A stretch of DNA of 64,000 nucleotides from Polyangia bacterium (GCA_036268875.1 DATATI010000091.1:201513-265512); one strand, 5' to 3'; positions 27,267 through 36,901 are shown, numbered from the stretch's first letter. Program-made: numbers and translations. The notes: generated by a model not told the origin, from the sequence alone.

Positions 27267-28253
27267 TCAGCGAAAGATCAACGCGGTCACAAACCCGAAC
27301 AACAAGGCGACCACGCAAGACGCCCAGAAGGGCAGGCCGGTCAGTGATTCCAGCGGCAGGAAAAATCGACTGGCCTTGCCTCCGAATCGCCGCCGCCGGC
27401 GGCGCCGCGCGCCCTCGGCGATCACAGGCGGGTGCGACCAATCTTTGAAATGCCAGGGGCGCGGCACCTCCGCCGTGTCGTGGCGCTGGGGCGGCGTTTC
27501 GATCAGCGGGCGGCCGGTGGTCATGGCCAGCGTCTCGGTCTGCAAGGTCGTCGACAGCACCACCTTGGGCAGCGGCGCGGGACTGCGGCGATCGGGTCGC
27601 GCGGCGGCGAAGTTGATTTTCGGTTGGGCGCGCGCGCCGTTGGTTGCGTCCGGCGAGAGGCGGCGCACGTGGGTGACGTCCACATCCAGCGCCAGGCGCG
27701 GCACGCCGTCGGAAAGTGTCGGTTCCAGCGTCACGCGGCTGAGCACGCCGTTGGTGGTGGCGTCGTCGGGATCGCTTTCGCGGTGAATGCCCACTTCTGA
27801 ATCGAGACGCAGGAACGGCAGGGCCGTGCTCAGGCGGATGGTGTCGCCGTCGTAGACGGCCTGACAGCGCACCGGACTCTGCATGCCGAGGAGGTGAACC
27901 TTCGCTTCGACCGCTTCGATCTGGTGCAGGCCGACGTAACCGCGCAGCGCGGCCACGTCGCGCCCGCTGAGGTCACAGAAGGCGACGGCCACGCCGATCA
28001 TGCCGGGCAAAGCTTCGAGGCGCATGATGTGGCCGATCAGCTTGCGCGGGCCGCCGTCCAGTAACACGGCGCAGATCACCTGGCTCCCGATCTCGCACGG
28101 CTCGACGCAGTGGACGTAGACGCCGCTGGCGCTGATGTTCACGCCGCGGGCGACGATGCGCTTGCCACCACCGGCCCGGATCAGCGAGACGTCCTCGGGG
28201 TACGGAACCCTTGGCTCGACTCTGCGCGAGTGCTTCATCGATCCCCGGATCAT
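27267..28253 (-). CDS. PilZ-domain protein with C-terminal membrane helix
   Basis: About 328 aa from ATG 28253 (ATG 28238 is an alternative); the frame stays open far upstream, but that part has shadow-like composition. The PilZ domain (residues 5-105) has both c-di-GMP motifs: RRVEPR (RxxxR) and NISASG (N/DxSxxG). A second beta-rich segment follows. A charged linker with an Arg-run (RRRRRRFGG) precedes one C-terminal TM helix (PFWASCVVALLFGFVTALIF). It should bind c-di-GMP at the inner membrane. It follows the RNase HII gene on the same strand, 130 bp apart. Confidence 0.82.
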   Translation of the reverse strand: MIRGSMKHSRRVEPRVPYPEDVSLIRAGGGKRIVARGVNISASGVYVHCVEPCEIGSQVICAVLLDGGPRKLIGHIMRLEALPGMIGVAVAFCDLSGRDVAALRGYVGLHQIEAVEAKVHLLGMQSPVRCQAVYDGDTIRLSTALPFLRLDSEVGIHRESDPDDATTNGVLSRVTLEPTLSDGVPRLALDVDVTHVRRLSPDATNGARAQPKINFAAARPDRRSPAPLPKVVLSTTLQTETLAMTTGRPLIETPPQRHDTAEVPRPWHFKDWSHPPVIAEGARRRRRRRFGGKASRFFLPLESLTGLPFWASCVVALLFGFVTALIFR

Positions 28254-28383
28254 TTTCCCACACGACCGCGCCGGCGATCGGGAAAAACAAGGTGCGCCCG
28301 CTGTTTTGGAAGCGATCCACCGACGTTGTGGCGCGCCGCCTACCCGCGCCGCGCCTGTGGGTGGGGCCGGCGCCGCCAGCGCC

Positions 28384-29175
28384 TCAGTGTTCGCCGTCGC
28401 GCAGGACTGCTTCCCGCACGGCCGCGAACGATCGCCGGTGAATGGCGCAGGCGCCGATGCGGCGAAGCGCCTTGAAGTGCGCCCGCACCGGATAGCCTTT
28501 GTGCTTGGCGAAGCCATATCCCGGATACAGACGATCAAGCTCGGCCATACGGGCGTCGCGGGAGGTCTTGGCCAGGATGGACGCCGCCGCGATGGACAGA
28601 CTTTTCTGATCGCCTTTGATGATTCCCTGCTGGGGCAGGGCGACATCCTTCAAGCGTCGGGCGTCGATCAGCAGGTGTTCCGGCGACAGCGACAGACCTT
28701 CCACTGCGCGCCGCATGGCCAGCAGGCCAGCGTGATAGATGTTGATGCGATCGATCTCCTCGGGCTCGACGAAGGCCACGCACCAGGCGACGCTGATCTG
28801 TTTGATGAGCGGGGCCAGCCGATCGCGCTCGGCGGCGTCCAGACGTTTGGAATCGTCGACGCCGGGGATGCGGGCGCCGGGTGGGAAGATCACCGCCGCG
28901 GCCGCCACCGGGCCGGCCAGCGGACTCATGCCGGCCTCGTCGATGCCAGCCACGCGCATGCAGCCAGCGGCCCACAGCGCGTTTTCATAGCGCAGGATCG
29001 AACGCAGCCGCTGGCCCTCGGCGCGGTTTTTTCGACGGCGGGTGGCCACCGCTTTCAAGATGGCCAGCGCGCCGGGGCGGCCGTCGGCGCGCAGCAGCTC
29101 TTCTAGCGCGGCCGGCAGCGGGCGGCCACCGGTCACGTGGCGGGCTTTGATCTCGGCAAGCGATGGCGCGGGCAC
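28384..29175 (-). CDS. rnhB: Ribonuclease HII
   Basis: 263 aa. Cleaves RNA in RNA-DNA hybrids and single ribonucleotides in DNA. An unusual N-terminal extension of about 75 residues precedes the core. The catalytic acids are Asp79 and Glu80 in GIDEAG, the Asp in LLIDARRL, and the Asp near [26 protein letters not shown] is the family signature. The substrate-sensing GRG motif right after DEA is GMS here (82-84), and ID replaces the usual DG at the third acid, so substrate preference may differ. The rest of the fold looks intact. Confidence 0.92.
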   Translation of the reverse strand: MPAPSLAEIKARHVTGGRPLPAALEELLRADGRPGALAILKAVATRRRKNRAEGQRLRSILRYENALWAAGCMRVAGIDEAGMSPLAGPVAAAAVIFPPGARIPGVDDSKRLDAAERDRLAPLIKQISVAWCVAFVEPEEIDRINIYHAGLLAMRRAVEGLSLSPEHLLIDARRLKDVALPQQGIIKGDQKSLSIAAASILAKTSRDARMAELDRLYPGYGFAKHKGYPVRAHFKALRRIGACAIHRRSFAAVREAVLRDGEH

Positions 29176-29215
29176 CCGATCAAACTGCCACCGCGCGGGC
29201 GGCGCGACAAGGGAA

Positions 29216-29788
29216 TCAGAAAGGCGTCGCGCTGGCCACGGTGGTGACCGTCGCTGCCGATCCCGCCGGGGCGGTGGGATCGAAGCGCGCGAAGGGCACC
29301 ATGCCGGCGGCGCGCTGACGATCGGTGCTGACCTGCCAGATGAAATTGAATCCGGCGATCTCGGCGGACGTTTGCTGGCTCTCCGGCAGGGCGAAGTAAA
29401 GGTCCATGGTGATGCGTTCGCCTGGCGTGATGGCCAGGATGGGCGCCCCTTGCGCGGTGGTCTTGACGTCGCTGGCGTGGACCTGGACGCCGCCCGGCAA
29501 GGTGATGAGCTGATCGCGTATGTCGATCGCCCACGGGCCTTTGCCGGCGACGTTGAAGACGGTAATGCGCACCATCAGGGCCGGACCTTCCTTGCCGTCA
29601 GCGCTGGTCGGGACCACGCCTTCAGAAGTGGCGAATAGCTCGCCGCGGGGCAGGGCGCGCGGCACCACGTAACGGGCCACCGCGCTGTTATCGGGGGTCA
29701 GGTTGGCCTTCTCCGTCGGGCGAAAAACGAAAGGCTGCGACGTCGCGCAGCCCGATAGAACCAGCAACACCAAACCAGCCGCTCGCAT
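29216..29788 (-). CDS. Hypothetical lipoprotein
   Basis: 190 aa from ATG 29788, where a short leader ends in lipobox LSGC. The mature part is beta-rich and resembles a single sandwich domain ([35 protein letters not shown]), as in periplasmic lipoproteins of unknown function. No catalytic motif. It lies just upstream of rnhB on the same strand and is divergent from the FHA-GGDEF gene. Family not recognised. Confidence 0.7.
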   Translation of the reverse strand: MRAAGLVLLVLSGCATSQPFVFRPTEKANLTPDNSAVARYVVPRALPRGELFATSEGVVPTSADGKEGPALMVRITVFNVAGKGPWAIDIRDQLITLPGGVQVHASDVKTTAQGAPILAITPGERITMDLYFALPESQQTSAEIAGFNFIWQVSTDRQRAAGMVPFARFDPTAPAGSAATVTTVASATPF

Positions 29789-29897
29789 GTCTGCGTCTGT
29801 ATCGACATCTGGCCGCCACTCCTTGAGGGCGCCGATTTGCTGCTCGGCAAGGCGAAGGAACGCGCAACCGCTTCGGTTTCTTGATAGTGTGGAAGAC

Positions 29898-30818
29898 ATG
29901 GCGTCGGCGGTGGACCACCGCGAGATCACTCAGAACAACGATTCGCGTTCGGATCGGCCGACGCCGCTGCGTCGGAGCGAGAAGTCCTGCCTGGTGGTGC
30001 TGGCGGGCTCGAGCTTCGGGGAAATGTACCAAGTTCCGGTTGGCCGAACGGTGATCGGACGCGGCGAAGGCGCCGGGGTGCGCATCCTGGATGACGGCAT
30101 CTCGCGCGAACACGCCGCCATCGAAAGCGATGGCGTCCACGCCGTGCTGGTCGATCTGAAGTCCACCAATGGCACCTTCTGCAATGGTCTGCGCGTGGTC
30201 CGCCACGAACTTTCGGACGGCGACAAGATCGCGCTCGGCGCCAACACCATCCTGAAGTTCACCTATCAGGACGAGCTGGAAGCCCACTTTCAAAAGCAGC
30301 TTTATGAATCGGCCCTGCGCGACGGCCTGACCAACAGCTTCAACCGCCGCTATTTTCTCGATCGATTGAACGGCGAGATGAAATTCGCCAAGCGGCACCA
30401 GACGGCGCTGGCCTTGCTGTTTCTGGATCTCGACCACTTCAAGAAGATCAACGACAACTACGGCCATCCGGCCGGCGACCGCGTGCTGGCCGACGTCTCG
30501 GCGCGCATCGCCGCCATGCTACGCACGGAAGATGTCTTCGCCCGTTACGGCGGCGAAGAGTTCGCGGTCGTCTGTCGCGGCATCGATCTGGTGGGCGCCG
30601 AGGCGCTGGCCACCCGCATCCTGACCGCCGTCCGCGAGATGCGCGTTGAACACGCCGGTCGCACCATCCTGGTGACGGTCAGCATCGGCGTGGCCGTCGA
30701 CGGCACGCTGCCCGACGTGCACGCCTTGATCGCCGCGGCGGACGCGGCGATGTACGAGGCCAAACGGCAGGGGCGTGACCGTTTGGTCTCTCACCGGGCG
30801 GGCGCGGCCGCGCGCTGA
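29898..30818 (+). CDS. FHA-GGDEF diguanylate cyclase
   Basis: 306 aa. The FHA domain (about 30-125: GRTVIGRGEGAGVRI, SREHAAI, DLKSTNGTFCNG) is followed by a GGDEF domain with active-site GGEEF at 218-222 and an I-site RTED (209-212) five residues before it, so the enzyme should make c-di-GMP and be inhibited by product. FHA input implies activation by binding a phospho-Thr protein. The start is ATG 29898 (GGAAG upstream). A PilZ effector gene follows 49 bp downstream, so signal producer and receiver are adjacent. Confidence 0.93.
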   Translation: MASAVDHREITQNNDSRSDRPTPLRRSEKSCLVVLAGSSFGEMYQVPVGRTVIGRGEGAGVRILDDGISREHAAIESDGVHAVLVDLKSTNGTFCNGLRVVRHELSDGDKIALGANTILKFTYQDELEAHFQKQLYESALRDGLTNSFNRRYFLDRLNGEMKFAKRHQTALALLFLDLDHFKKINDNYGHPAGDRVLADVSARIAAMLRTEDVFARYGGEEFAVVCRGIDLVGAEALATRILTAVREMRVEHAGRTILVTVSIGVAVDGTLPDVHALIAAADAAMYEAKRQGRDRLVSHRAGAAAR

Positions 30819-30867
30819 ATGTAAAAATTCCGACAATGTTTGCCGGGCGCGCTGGTGTGGCGCTGTC

Positions 30868-31530
30868 ATGAATAAATTGGTGCCGAACGTCAGCCTTCGG
30901 GTCGGCCAGGACATTCGCCTGGCGGTGGAGGACGCGCTGACCTACGGGGAGCTGCAGGGATCAATTCTGCAGCTCGGTAAAAAGCAGCTCATGCTGGCTT
31001 TCCCGAACTATCGCGAGCTGCCGGGAGTGATGGTGGGCGCCAGCGCCGTGCTGAGCGTCTGGGACGATCTCGGCCTGCACCAGGGAAAGTCGCGCATGCT
31101 GGTGGTGACCACGCAGCCCTACCCGGGCGCGATCATCGAACGGCCGCGCGCATTCGTTACCCGCCAGAAGCGCGGCTATTTTCGGGTGGCCACCAGCTTG
31201 GCCATCACCTTCGTGCCGGCGACGGCGGCCGCAGCGGGGTCGCCGTCGCCGGCGGTGACCGACGACATCAGCGCGGGCGGCGTTCGGTTTCACACCAGCG
31301 CGGCGCTGGAGGTGGGTGCCGAGCTGCGCCTGGGCGTGGATTTTCCGCGCGCCGACGTGGCCACCAGTCACGAGCTGGTGGCGGTGGATGGGCGGGTGGT
31401 GCGCGTGACCTCCGTGCAGGTGGATGAAGAGGCGCAGTTCACGGTGAGCTGCCAGTTCCAAAATGTCCGGCAAAACGAGCGCGATCGCCTGGTGAAGCTG
31501 CTTCTGGATCTGCAGCGACGCGCGCGCTGA
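30868..31530 (+). CDS. YcgR-like PilZ protein (PilZN-PilZ)
   Basis: 220 aa from ATG 30868. Residues 1-105 form a YcgR-N-like beta domain (VGQDIRLAVEDALTYGELQGSILQ). Residues about 110-215 form a PilZ domain with RQKRGYFR (RxxxR) and DISAGG (DxSxxG). This two-domain layout is that of flagellar brake YcgR and of secretion/gliding effectors that bind c-di-GMP. It lies directly downstream of the FHA-GGDEF gene, so it is a likely local receptor. In a myxobacterium the target would more likely be gliding or pili than a flagellum. Confidence 0.88.
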   Translation: MNKLVPNVSLRVGQDIRLAVEDALTYGELQGSILQLGKKQLMLAFPNYRELPGVMVGASAVLSVWDDLGLHQGKSRMLVVTTQPYPGAIIERPRAFVTRQKRGYFRVATSLAITFVPATAAAAGSPSPAVTDDISAGGVRFHTSAALEVGAELRLGVDFPRADVATSHELVAVDGRVVRVTSVQVDEEAQFTVSCQFQNVRQNERDRLVKLLLDLQRRAR

Positions 31531-31607
31531 GGCGCGGCGAACGCCGGCGGCGTGCCCGCGCGCGAATCGCGCATGCGCCGGGCAGCCCTGCTATGGTGGT
31601 TCAATCG

Positions 31608-33683
31608 ATGAGATCGTCTGCCCTGCGGAAGCAGATCCTGTGGTCGCTGTTCGGTGTCGTGCTGGGGTCGTTTGGCTGCCGGGGATCGGCCACGCTGCAA
31701 CCGGCGTCGGCGCCCGCCAACCACGCCGAAACTCCAGCCGCCCCGTCGGCCCTGCCGAAGGGCGCGGCCGCACCAGCGCCACCGCCGGCGGCCGCGCCGG
31801 TCTCCGAAGCGGAGGCGCTCAAGCCCCGCGATGATCTGCCGCCCGACCGCCGCGCGATCGTGGTCGTCGACGGCAGCGAGCGCTGGGTGGACGCCGCGGC
31901 CATCGAATCGGCGGGCTACACGCTGATCGATCTGCGCGACGACTGGACGCCGTACATCTTCGCCGAGCAGAAGACGCCCGAGGGCGAGCCCTTGCCTAAC
32001 CGTTATCGGCGCATCTTCATCGGCCTGGCCAACGACCAGCTGGACAACGACGGCGAGCCGCTGCAACCGGGCGAGAAGAACTATCTCGAGCTGTACGGGA
32101 TCTTTCCCTCGCTTTCGGTGTTGCGCGAGCGGTTCATGAACGACGCCGAGCACCCCTGCCACGATCAGCAAAGCGCCGACGTGCTGGACGCCGTCGAGAC
32201 CGTCACCTATGTCGCGCCGAAAGACCTCAAGCGCGACGAGCACCGCCTGGCCCGCATTCGCGAGGAGCTGGAGACGGCCCGTCGCAAGGCCCACGTTCAC
32301 ACGCTGGATGACCTGGCGGCGAAGAAGCCGGAGTTCGCCGCCAAGGTGAAGATGCTGGCCAAACGCGCCGCCGAAAAACCGGCCATGGCCGCCGTGGAAC
32401 AGCGCCTGACCTGCGAAGGCTTGCTGACGCCGAAAAGCAAGCACCAGACCGGCATCTATGACGATGCCATGCGCCTGGCGGTGCGGCGCTTTCAGCAAAA
32501 GCACATGATCTACGAGGCCAACTATCTGCGCCGACAGACCGTCGACGCGCTGGCGCGGCCGCCGTTAGATAACGACTTTGACGGCCTGGGGCGGGCGCTG
32601 CGCGAGCGGGTGATCTCGGCGGCGGGGATTTTGGAGGACGGGTCGGCGTCGCCGAAAAGCGGGGGGCACGATCTGGTCACCGAGTACACGCAGGTGGCGA
32701 AGGAACAGCTCGGCTTGAAGGATGCCGCCAGCGCGCTGGCGTTCTTCCAGCGCCACCCAGCAGAGGACTTCCGCACCTTGCGCGCGGCGGTGAAGCTGCC
32801 GGCGCGGCCCCAGTATTACAGCGACGCCATGGACCTTTCGATCGTCGTCGATCGCGGCGACATCTGGTACGAACCGCCCTTCGACGAGAAGGGCAACTAC
32901 AAGCCGCAGGCGCGCAAGAAGTATCCCAGCCTGACCTTGTACGAGACCTATCAGGGCAAGAAGTTTCCGCTGGCTCGCTGGCGCACGACCATCGGCGGCT
33001 GGCGCGCCGAGCAAGCGTCCGACGGATACGAATATTTTCGCTACAAGATGTCGGACATCGGGCCGCGGGTGATTCGCCAAGTGGTGTCGGGACCGGTGTG
33101 GATCCCGCCGGCGTCGACGCCCATCCGGCAGTTGATCAAGGGAAAGACCGTCAACAAGAAATGGATGAAGGTCGTCAACTATGAAGAGTTCGGCCCCGGT
33201 TTTTACTCGGCGTATGGTTTGATCGCCGGGTACTTCGTGCTGCCGGGTCAGAACGGGCGCAATGACTTTGACAACGGCGTGCGGGCCCACGGATCGTCGG
33301 ACTATCTGTCGATCTACAGCCCCAACGGTTATTCGCACGGTTGCCACCGCCTGCCCAATCACATCGCCATCCGCCTATACTCGTTCATCTTGAAGCACCG
33401 GCACATGAACGTGGCCGGCGATCAGCCGATGAATTTTTCGCGGCAATTCCTGGCAGGCGACGAGGTGTTCGAGATCCGCGTGCCCTCGCGCGGGTACGCG
33501 TACTATCTGGATCCGCCACTGCCAGTGAACGTTCTCGAAGGCGACATCAAAGGCCAAGTGAAGAAGCCGATCCTGGGATATGTCCCCGAGCCGTGGGCCA
33601 AGTACCCGGGCCCGCCGCCGCCGGCGCCGGACAGCCCAGAAGCAAAAGCCGGTGGAGGCGCCTGCACATCATGTGGACAATGA
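31608..33683 (+). CDS. L,D-transpeptidase (YkuD) lipoprotein with peptidoglycan-binding-like region
   Basis: 691 aa from ATG 31608 (ATG 31593 is an alternative); lipobox SFGC. A long Pro/Ala linker follows, then an N-terminal region of unknown fold, a PG_binding_1-like helical unit around 265-310 (GIYDDAMRLAVRRFQQKHMI), and a YkuD catalytic domain with His in RAHGSSD and Cys579 in YSHGCHR. These enzymes form 3-3 cross-links or attach proteins to peptidoglycan. The C-terminus has extra Cys residues (GACTSCGQ). Its stop overlaps the next start (ATGA), linking it to the PEGA-like gene. Confidence 0.9.
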   Translation: MRSSALRKQILWSLFGVVLGSFGCRGSATLQPASAPANHAETPAAPSALPKGAAAPAPPPAAAPVSEAEALKPRDDLPPDRRAIVVVDGSERWVDAAAIESAGYTLIDLRDDWTPYIFAEQKTPEGEPLPNRYRRIFIGLANDQLDNDGEPLQPGEKNYLELYGIFPSLSVLRERFMNDAEHPCHDQQSADVLDAVETVTYVAPKDLKRDEHRLARIREELETARRKAHVHTLDDLAAKKPEFAAKVKMLAKRAAEKPAMAAVEQRLTCEGLLTPKSKHQTGIYDDAMRLAVRRFQQKHMIYEANYLRRQTVDALARPPLDNDFDGLGRALRERVISAAGILEDGSASPKSGGHDLVTEYTQVAKEQLGLKDAASALAFFQRHPAEDFRTLRAAVKLPARPQYYSDAMDLSIVVDRGDIWYEPPFDEKGNYKPQARKKYPSLTLYETYQGKKFPLARWRTTIGGWRAEQASDGYEYFRYKMSDIGPRVIRQVVSGPVWIPPASTPIRQLIKGKTVNKKWMKVVNYEEFGPGFYSAYGLIAGYFVLPGQNGRNDFDNGVRAHGSSDYLSIYSPNGYSHGCHRLPNHIAIRLYSFILKHRHMNVAGDQPMNFSRQFLAGDEVFEIRVPSRGYAYYLDPPLPVNVLEGDIKGQVKKPILGYVPEPWAKYPGPPPPAPDSPEAKAGGGACTSCGQ

Positions 33684-34264
33684 GCGCAACGCGACCCGTG
33701 TCGACACGGCAACGAACAAAAGTCCGACGACCGCTGGCGCTGGCGCTGGTGGCGGCGGTGATCGGCTGCGGCGCCTCACACGCGGCCGACGGTCCACCGG
33801 CTGCGACGTCGCCGGTCGGCGACGCGCAACACCCGCCGGCCACAAACGGCGTCGCGCCGACTTCCCCCGCGCCGCCATCAGAAACCGTGCGCATCGTGCT
33901 GACGGTGATTCCGTCGACCGCCACGGCCAAGGTGCTGCTGGGGAAAAAAGTTCTTGGCGTGGTGCCGCCGCGCAAGCCGCTGGTCATCGTGCGGCCGCGC
34001 GACAGTGGGCCTTTGGATGTTCTGGTTCGTGCCGATGGTTTCTTGCCGGTGCAGACGCGCATTTACACCTTCGCCGACAGCAAGCTGGGCGTGAAGCTGA
34101 CCGCGCCCGACGACAAGAAGACGCTGCTGGGCTATCGCGAACCGCCGCCGCCTCCGCCGCCCGAGGAGGCGCCCGCGGTGCCGGGTGCAGCGCCAGTCGC
34201 ACCGGCCGCCGTGCCGAACAACGAACAGCCGCCCGCTGCTTCCGACAGCGGAGCGCCTCCGTGA
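33680..34264 (+). CDS. PEGA-like lipoprotein
   Basis: 194 aa from ATG 33680, overlapping the transpeptidase stop by four bases (ATG 33671 is an alternative). The leader ends at AVIGC. After a Pro/Ala/Ser linker, residues about 75-135 look like a PEGA-type sandwich: VRIVLTVIPSTATAKVLLGKKVLG, then PLDVLVRADGFLP. PEGA domains are found in surface and peptidoglycan-associated proteins. The C-terminal 45 residues are Pro-rich with a run of eight prolines. It probably works with the transpeptidase in wall attachment. Confidence 0.75.
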   Translation: MSATRPVSTRQRTKVRRPLALALVAAVIGCGASHAADGPPAATSPVGDAQHPPATNGVAPTSPAPPSETVRIVLTVIPSTATAKVLLGKKVLGVVPPRKPLVIVRPRDSGPLDVLVRADGFLPVQTRIYTFADSKLGVKLTAPDDKKTLLGYREPPPPPPPEEAPAVPGAAPVAPAAVPNNEQPPAASDSGAPP

Positions 34265-34333
34265 GCCGATCGCCGATTGCGCCGCTGGCTAGACGGCCGT
34301 GCAGCGATGGGCTATCAAAGTGATGGCTGCGCG

Positions 34334-35362
34334 ATGAAGAAGACGCGGGTGACGGTTCTCTTCGACGTAGACGGTGAGCCGCCGGCCCAGCAGGATTTCA
34401 AAAAGCAGCTCGAGTCCGCTGACGAGGCCGAGTTCGACGTGGCCCGCGCGCTGATCCAGGGCGGTCACCAGGTGCGCATGCTGGGCTTTCGCGACAACCT
34501 GGATCAGCTGTCCGCGGGCCTGCGCGCTGAACCGTGCGACGTGGTCTTCAATCTGGCCGAACGGTTTCGCGACGAATCGGCGCTGGATTACACGGTGGCG
34601 GCGGTGCTGGAGATGCTGGGTCTAGCCTACACCGGCGCCTCGTCGGAAGGATTGATGCTGGCCCGGGACAAGGCGCTCACCAAGAAGGTGCTGGCCTATC
34701 AAGGCGTGCGCATCCCGCACTTCATGGTGTGCCCGCTGGGCGCCGAGGTGGCGCGGCCCAGCGACCTGCGGTTCCCGTTGATCGTCAAGCCGCTGGACGA
34801 AGACGCCTCGGTGGGGATCTCGCAGGCGTCGGTGGTGCGCGACGACAACGCGCTGAAGGAACGGGTGACCTTCATCCACGATCGTTTTCACACCGACGCC
34901 ATCGTCGAAGAGTTCATCGCCGGGCGCGAGCTTTACATCGGCGTCATCGGCAACGACCCGCCCGTCGCCTTGCCGCCCATCGAGATGGTGTTCGGCAACG
35001 AACCGAACGTCGAGAGCCGCATCGCCACCTTCAAGGCAAAGTGGAGCGTGAAGTACCGCGAGAGCCGCGGCATCCAGAACAAGATCGCCGAGGACCTGTC
35101 GAAAGACGTGCGCGCCCGCCTGGCCGAGGTGGCGCTGCGCACGTACCAGGCGGCCGGGTTGCGCGACTACGGCCGCATCGATGTTCGTCTGGCCCACGAC
35201 GACGAAATCTACGTGGTGGAGGCCAATCCCAATCCGTATCTGGCCGACGGCGAAGACCTGGCCTGGGCCGCCGAGGAAGGCGGCCACGCCTATCCTGAAT
35301 TCATCGAACAGATCGCCGAGTGGGCCCTGACCCGCGCCAAAAAGGCCGCCAAGCCGATCTAG
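34334..35362 (+). CDS. ATP-grasp protein, D-Ala-D-Ala ligase-like
   Basis: 342 aa from ATG 34334. The N-terminal Rossmann lobe has CDVVFNLAERFRDESALDY, the ligase-family E-N-loop type motif. The ATP-grasp core contains KALTKKVLAYQGV, PLIVKPLDEDASVGIS, EEFIAGRELYIGVIG and RIDVRLAHDD-EIYVVEANPNPYLA, which supply Mg-binding Asp, Glu and Asn. It lacks some D-Ala-D-Ala ligase features, so it may join other amino acids or peptides. It is 69 bp downstream of the PEGA-like gene, in an envelope operon with the L,D-transpeptidase, which favours a wall-precursor role. Confidence 0.85.
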   Translation: MKKTRVTVLFDVDGEPPAQQDFKKQLESADEAEFDVARALIQGGHQVRMLGFRDNLDQLSAGLRAEPCDVVFNLAERFRDESALDYTVAAVLEMLGLAYTGASSEGLMLARDKALTKKVLAYQGVRIPHFMVCPLGAEVARPSDLRFPLIVKPLDEDASVGISQASVVRDDNALKERVTFIHDRFHTDAIVEEFIAGRELYIGVIGNDPPVALPPIEMVFGNEPNVESRIATFKAKWSVKYRESRGIQNKIAEDLSKDVRARLAEVALRTYQAAGLRDYGRIDVRLAHDDEIYVVEANPNPYLADGEDLAWAAEEGGHAYPEFIEQIAEWALTRAKKAAKPI

Positions 35363-35368
35363 ATCCGC

Positions 35369-36901
35369 TCAGTCGACCCGCGCGCTAAAGAACGCGGTCT
35401 GGATGACGTCGCCGCGTTTGAACTGCACGACGATTCGATAAAGGCCGGGTTTCGGGCAAGCGTACGGGAAAGCGATCTCGGGGGGCAGGGCGGCGGCGTG
35501 GTGGCCGGCGTGGCCCTTGTGGGCGGCGTGCGGATCGGCAGAGACGCCGCTGCCGTTGCCGCTCTCGATCAAGGCCAGCGTGGCCATCGAGACCGAACCG
35601 CTGGGATGAATGTGGGCGAAGACGGAACGATCGTCTTTGATGAACGCGGCGTGTCCGGCCATGCCCATGTACGGCGTGACGTCGGTGGCCGGTTTACCGT
35701 CGGCGCCGTCGACGCGAAAACGAAACCAGGTGGTGCGCCCGGCGCGCAACGGATCGGCGCTGTCGCCGCCCAGCCACACCACCTGCCCGCCGTCGGGCAT
35801 ACGAAAGGCCCGCGTGGTCGCCGCATCGGCGGCCAGCGCGCGCCCGGTGCCCAGGGCGTCGTCACCGATCGGCCCGCCGCCTTTCGCCGCCGGCAAGGTG
35901 ACGATCGTGGTGGCGGTCTCGGCCAGACCGGTCTGGTGGACGATGTCGGCGAACAGTTGATAGTCGCCGGGCGGCAGCGCCGGCAGCGCGCGCTGGAATT
36001 TTCCCGGCTGACCTTGATCGGGATGAAGATGCGCCACCACATCCATGGCCGGCACGCGCACGACGTAAAGGTGCATCAGGTGATCGTGGTCGGGGACCAG
36101 ATCGTCCAGGCGCCGCGACTTGGCCCAGCCGGGATCGGTCAGGGTCAGCGACAGCGTGATGACACCGTCCCCACCAACAGCGGTGCTGGCTTGCAGCGCC
36201 AGCGGTTTGTAAACGTTCTGACCGTAGCCGCTGGCTTCGTCGCCCCACCAGGTCGCGCCGCCCAGCACCAGCGCGGTCAGCACGGCCGCCGCCACGGTCT
36301 GCGCCACGCGGCTGCGCCGCCGTCGCTGTCCGTCGGCTTGCTGGCCTGGCTCCAGCGCGGCGTCGCGCACGCTGGCGCCGACGATGCTGATCATGCCGGC
36401 GACCAGAAATGCCAGCAGCGCGGCCAGCCCCAGTCCGAGGCCACGCTGCATGGTCTTGGTGCGCAGGGCCAGCGCCGGCACCGGCACCGCCAGGTCGCCG
36501 GCGCCGCGCGGGCCATCAACGTGCACGCGCACCTGCCAGGATCCGCTGGCCATGAACCACAACTTGGCGCTGAAACGGTGCGGATCGCCGACCTCGGCGT
36601 GGGCCACGTCGGCGGTCGGCGGCAGCACGGCGCCCGGTCCGCGCAGAGGTGTCGGCACCAGCGTCACCAGACCGAGTTGATCGTCGGGCGCTTGCACGTC
36701 GACCACGGCCACGCCCGGAATCACCTCGGGCGGACGGATGGTCACCAGCAGCGGATAGGGGCCGGCGTTTCCTTCGAAGAAGACGTCAGGACTGCCAAGG
36801 TGCGCGCTCGCCACGCCACCGTCGACCAGCAGCGCGGTGGCGATCAGGACCAGCGCGGCAGGCAACGCCGCCGGACGGGGCTTGAAAGAGCGGGCGCGCA
36901 T
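35369..36901 (-). CDS. Membrane-anchored His-rich protein with YtkA-like N-terminus and two HxHP sites
   Basis: 510 aa. Signal peptide, then a beta domain (SPDVFFEGNAGPYPLLVTIR) like YtkA-type copper-linked sandwiches, two TM helices (about 165-190 and 218-235), then a large extracytoplasmic region with two paired segments: HDHLMHLYVVR followed by AHLHPD, and GMAGHAAFIK followed by FAHIHPSG. A His-rich loop (HAAHKGHAGHH) follows before the FPYACPKPGLYRIVVQFKR end. The layout suggests metal (Cu) binding. ATG 36901 overlaps the stop of the upstream membrane gene by one base (TGATG), so the pair is coupled. Confidence 0.8.
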   Translation of the reverse strand: MRARSFKPRPAALPAALVLIATALLVDGGVASAHLGSPDVFFEGNAGPYPLLVTIRPPEVIPGVAVVDVQAPDDQLGLVTLVPTPLRGPGAVLPPTADVAHAEVGDPHRFSAKLWFMASGSWQVRVHVDGPRGAGDLAVPVPALALRTKTMQRGLGLGLAALLAFLVAGMISIVGASVRDAALEPGQQADGQRRRRSRVAQTVAAAVLTALVLGGATWWGDEASGYGQNVYKPLALQASTAVGGDGVITLSLTLTDPGWAKSRRLDDLVPDHDHLMHLYVVRVPAMDVVAHLHPDQGQPGKFQRALPALPPGDYQLFADIVHQTGLAETATTIVTLPAAKGGGPIGDDALGTGRALAADAATTRAFRMPDGGQVVWLGGDSADPLRAGRTTWFRFRVDGADGKPATDVTPYMGMAGHAAFIKDDRSVFAHIHPSGSVSMATLALIESGNGSGVSADPHAAHKGHAGHHAAALPPEIAFPYACPKPGLYRIVVQFKRGDVIQTAFFSARVD

